Shown here piece by piece: positions 60,918 to 64,000 of a stretch of DNA of 64,000 bases. The notes beneath the pieces are model-generated. The model saw only the letters and a list, made by a program, of their open reading frames with translations, did no database searches and was not told where the DNA came from. Both the position numbers and the translations under genes were made by a program. Positions within the stretch are counted from its first letter, which is position 1. Every line of letters begins with the position of its first letter. Source of the DNA: Atopsyche davidsoni. Its lineage: Eukaryota; Arthropoda; Insecta; Trichoptera; Hydrobiosidae. Location of the stretch: the NCBI GenBank assembly GCA_022113835.1, contig JAILWY010000023.1, positions 6,758,001-6,822,000 on the forward strand. Reading direction: 5' to 3'.

Positions 60918-61412
60918 GTAGGCAATGGTGGTCATCCCATTTTAACAAAAATCAAACGAGAGATGGCGATGTTTTTGAACCTGTGCACAGTTATAGAAGT
61001 AAAACGATTTTGCGCTCTATAGAAAACATATGTCCTTAAGACAAGACAAGAGAAAAAAAAAGCAGCTAGCAACGATATGACAAAAACACCATGATCAAAA
61101 ATTAAAATAAAACGATGTCTAAAACTGTGAAAGACAAACCGTAGAAGGTGAGTCCTCAGAATCTAATGAAACAAATTCTGCAGGAATCTAATAATACTTC
61201 CGAAATTAATACTAATGACGACGTTATAAAAGATCCTTGTGACCGGTTTTTTGTATGCGGCGAATTTGGGCGAGACAATGACACGTGGTTCCGGCGTATT
61301 TTTTGTGGGCTTTAAGCTTATGCAGATTGCACTGGGTGAAACTCACCCCCCAATTATGTGTGCGACATTTGCTGACTACCATTGCTCACACACACTGATC
61401 ACCATTGCCTAC
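60918..61412 (+). mobile_element. Degenerate DNA transposon with inverted repeats
   Basis: gtaggcaatggtggtca (60918-60934) is matched in inverted orientation by tgatcaccattgcctac (61396-61412) with one mismatch in 17. The word gcaatggt with slight variants recurs just inside both ends (for example gcaattgg at 60904 and accattgctcaca at 61379). Between them lies a remnant of a transposase C-terminus (see the next entry). About 495 bp, so most of the original element is deleted. Confidence 0.6.
61145..61372 (+). pseudogene. Transposase C-terminal zinc-binding remnant (pogo/Tigger-like)
   Basis: One frame reads D-P-C-D-R-F-F-V-C-G-E-F-G-R-D-N, D-T-W-F-R-R-I-F-C-G-L, stop, A-Y-A-D-C-T-G, stop, then Y-V-C-D-I-C, stop. 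The C-x(5)-C ... W-x(5)-C ... C-T-G ... Y-V-C-D-x-C layout is that of the PHD-like cysteine cluster closing many insect pogo/Tigger-type transposases. In-frame stops sit at 61313 and about 61337, so the copy is dead. The family assignment is from pattern memory and moderately sure. Confidence 0.6.
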
Positions 61413-62661
61413 TGATGTGGACAATGGTGATCAATCTTGGTTTTTTTTTTTTAATGATTATAGTTCTTAAATTAATGAGTCGAAGTGATTAAATGTGATC
61501 TCAATTGTTAGTTGGATAAGTAAAGTTTATAATATGGCTAATTCAATAAATAATTATTCTATAGATTTGCTTTTATTTCAATTCACACAAAAGTGACCCC
61601 CATTATTTACACCTCTTTTACCTAATTTAAAAGTCATTCAGAATTACCAATTGATATTTAACACGTTGCAAAGTTTCATAAATTGTTTTGAGAATAATAT
61701 TAAAAATTATAGCATCTGGCAGATCATATTTTTTAAAATATAGAATTGAACTAATAGGGTTGATGGAAATTAATATTTTCCGTTTATTATTAATTAACAT
61801 TTTCATTTAGTCACTAACATTTTTATTTTTTGCAGCAATATATATTTCATACATAATTTAATTATAATATTTTATTTACGGTTTTACTTATAAAATTATT
61901 TTATTTGATAAACCTGATTTTTTGGTTTGAAAAGATCTGACTTATCAGACAAAAATATATTGAGGTCGTTTTTGTTTTTATGAGCGATTTTTTTTAATAA
62001 CTTTGAAGATATTCTAGGAATTTTTCTGAATTTTGGTTTCTAACGGTTCAAAATGCAAGTAATCATAAATTTCCCCAGTTGTGCATATAATCATGTATTT
62101 CAACTGGGGACTATGTATTGTTTGTGACTGTAATCGGATAATTCCTTGAAAAAAAAAAAGCACTTGCGCTCGAGACACTTCATTCAATTGTTTAGAGTGA
62201 CGTCAGTTCCGCCAGGCGCCCGCTAATGCACTTGACTTGCGTATGCTTCAACTGGTCTGAAGTTGGTGCCACTGGTCTGGCTGTGTCCATTCTAAGAATT
62301 GCTACGCGGGAATTTTAATAGTTTTTTTTCGATTGGCGTAAGATATAGACATCAATTATCTATCAAGTAAAAATAGTTTTGCACACATTATAACACACAT
62401 TATACATAGCGTAAGTTTTTAATTTTCATGTTCTGCCAAATAAAAAGTGATTGCTGAATTGCTGAATAATCAAGATGGCAATATGTAGTGTTCTCTCTCT
62501 TTAGTTTGTGTACGCTCTTTTCATTAACCGTTTAGTTGCTATACATAACTTTATTAATCTACATGTGGGTCTTGGAATTATTTTTGTAGGAAGCTGATTA
62601 TTTTTTATTTTGACAAATCAATTTATGGAAACGGCTCGTGTGCCTTCTAAATTTCACAAAC
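61413..62661. promoter_or_regulatory. Intergenic DNA and 5' flank of the FHA gene
   Basis: AT-rich except for 62160-62310, which is GC-richer and carries tgacgtca at 62200-62207, the palindromic CREB/ATF-type site. That patch, about 450 bp upstream of the start codon, is a plausible promoter; a 5' UTR intron could lie between. No gene is supported here. Confidence 0.35.
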
Positions 62662-63984
62662 ATGAAGAAATGGTATATAGAGCGGTTATATGCTGAAAAT
62701 AAAGAACTTAGAGAACTGAAGCCCGGTGAAAGCATATTCGGTCGGGATGAAAACTGTGACTTCCCCTGTCCTAATGACAAAATCACTAAATTCCATTGTA
62801 TTATCTTGATATCTAAAAGTACACTCAGAGCATTCGTTGAAGATGTAAAGGTGAGGACATTATACTTAGGCTATTTTCGTGATATCACTTTAAAATGAAA
62901 CGAATAATGAATTTCATATAATCGATATGATAACAGTGAGTAACATAACATGCATAATCTATAATATAGTCACATGAATTGATTCTTAATATAATTTGTT
63001 GCAGTCTACTAATGGGACTTATGCAGATGGTGTGTTAATTCCATCTGGTATTCCATGTCTTTTGGAGAATGGAAGTGTTATTAGTCTTGCAGTTCCTGAA
63101 ACTTTTTTGGATATTAATGGACAAAGTAGTGATTTTTTTTTTCACCTTACGTCTATTGATACAAATTTGAATTATATAAATAATCCGAGTTCAGTATTTA
63201 GAAACAGTATTCAAGAAATCTCTGAAGAATCAGAAATAATAATTAAAGAAGAGTTGGATGCAACTATTGATAAACAGTGTCAATTAATGAAGAAAAATGT
63301 ATCTGCAGACATGCAAGAACCAATATTAATAACTAGTGACAGCGAAGAAGAAACACCACATATAGATTCTAATACTGATCTACATGTAAAAGACAAACAT
63401 ATCCAGCCATCACTAACATTACACCAAATCATTGAAAATGTAAATGATCAACTGAACAACTTGAATACTGGATTTCGTGAGCCACAAACTTGTACAGGTG
63501 AATTTCTCCCTATTACTACAGGTGCGTTTCAGGCTGTGGATCAACCGTCTGTAAAAGAACTAGAAATTTCACAAATGACAATGCATGGTAATGTTGATCT
63601 CTCATTATCCAATCCAATTTTTTTTAAAAGTAATGTATGTGTGGAAGATATTTTCTCACTCTATTTTTTATTTATTTTTATTGTATGCAATCAAAATATT
63701 ACAAGTGAAATTTTGCATTGTGTTTCAAAAATTTCATAATTTCATGGTTTTCATAAAAAATAAAGTTTATGCTCCGAACCTTGTAAATTGAATGTACAAA
63801 ATCTAATATGATCGCAGTCATAACAATTGACCAGCAGTCATTGGAGCTGCACAAGAATAAAACATCCTGAAAAATCTGACATATGAGTATTGCAAAGATA
63901 TTAAGTTTCTTGTAAAAAGAAACGTTTCATTTTCAGGCACTTGGGTTTAACGAGTTGAAGCCAGAATACAGTGGTTTCACATAA
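62662..63984 (+). CDS. FHA-domain protein, function unknown
   Basis: Exons 62662-62850, 63005-63634 and a proposed 63937-63984 join in phase 0 (donors gtgagg and gtatgt, acceptors ttgcag and tttcag), giving 288 residues. The first 100 or so form an FHA phosphothreonine-binding domain: the G-R-D-E-N-C-D loop (about residues 31-37), K-F-H-C (Lys about 49) and, across the first splice, S-T-N-G-T-Y. These are the hallmark G-R, S/K-x-x-H and N-G residues. The following 190 residues are acidic, Ser/Thr/Gln-rich and probably disordered, with an E-I-S-E-E-S-E stretch and V-K-D-K-H-I-Q-P. No RING, BRCT or PHD domain is visible. FHA domains often act in DNA-damage signalling (MDC1/Mu2, NBS1, RNF8), but that is inference. 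The third exon is least sure; an alternative is read-through to a stop at 63739. Confidence 0.75.
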
Positions 63985-64000
63985 GAGATTATATTTTGAC

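Noticed and set aside
1..64000. CRISPR arrays, phage, defence islands or operons
   Set aside because: The window is spliced eukaryotic DNA; no spaced direct-repeat array or co-directional gene string is present.

Overview
This is a eukaryotic, very AT-rich window that looks like insect nuclear DNA, most likely from a moth or butterfly (Lepidoptera). The reasons are small intron-split genes with GT-AG introns, a tandem pair of omega-class glutathione S-transferases, a decayed mariner, a short Helitron-like element with TC and CTAG termini, a tRNA-derived SINE head, hairpin MITEs and truncated non-LTR retrotransposon tails. The species call is an inference; I see no operons, CRISPR arrays, rRNA or credible tRNA genes.

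Layout. Positions 1-32,400 are a gene desert, or one or more very long introns: AT-rich DNA with MITE copies, a 185-bp tandem duplication, a near-perfect 54-bp-arm hairpin, LINE 3' tails, scattered GC-rich islands and one good isolated candidate exon on the minus strand (14045-14144). The gene-rich half starts at 32,416: a FAM69/DIPK1-type divergent-kinase-domain membrane protein (two exons, +); two tandem omega GST genes with identical five-exon structures (38521-40405 and 43349-46744, +), the second carrying a dead mariner in its first intron; a five-finger C2H2 zinc-finger protein (47256-48338, +) followed at once by a Helitron-like element; a single-exon THUMPD1/Tan1-type tRNA-acetylation adaptor (49938-50912, +); a nine-exon USP36-type ubiquitin protease (54845-60133, -); and an FHA-domain protein (62662-63984, +). 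A transposon remnant with terminal inverted repeats lies between the last two genes.

The genes do not form an obvious pathway. USP36 and THUMPD1 both belong to RNA and nucleolar biology, and the omega GSTs are redox and detoxification enzymes, but neighbourhood carries little functional meaning in an insect genome. I found no convincing undescribed multi-gene system. The best leads are the orphan exon, a 22-pair hairpin at 41804-41852, the FHA protein with no recognised second domain, and the transposon nesting.
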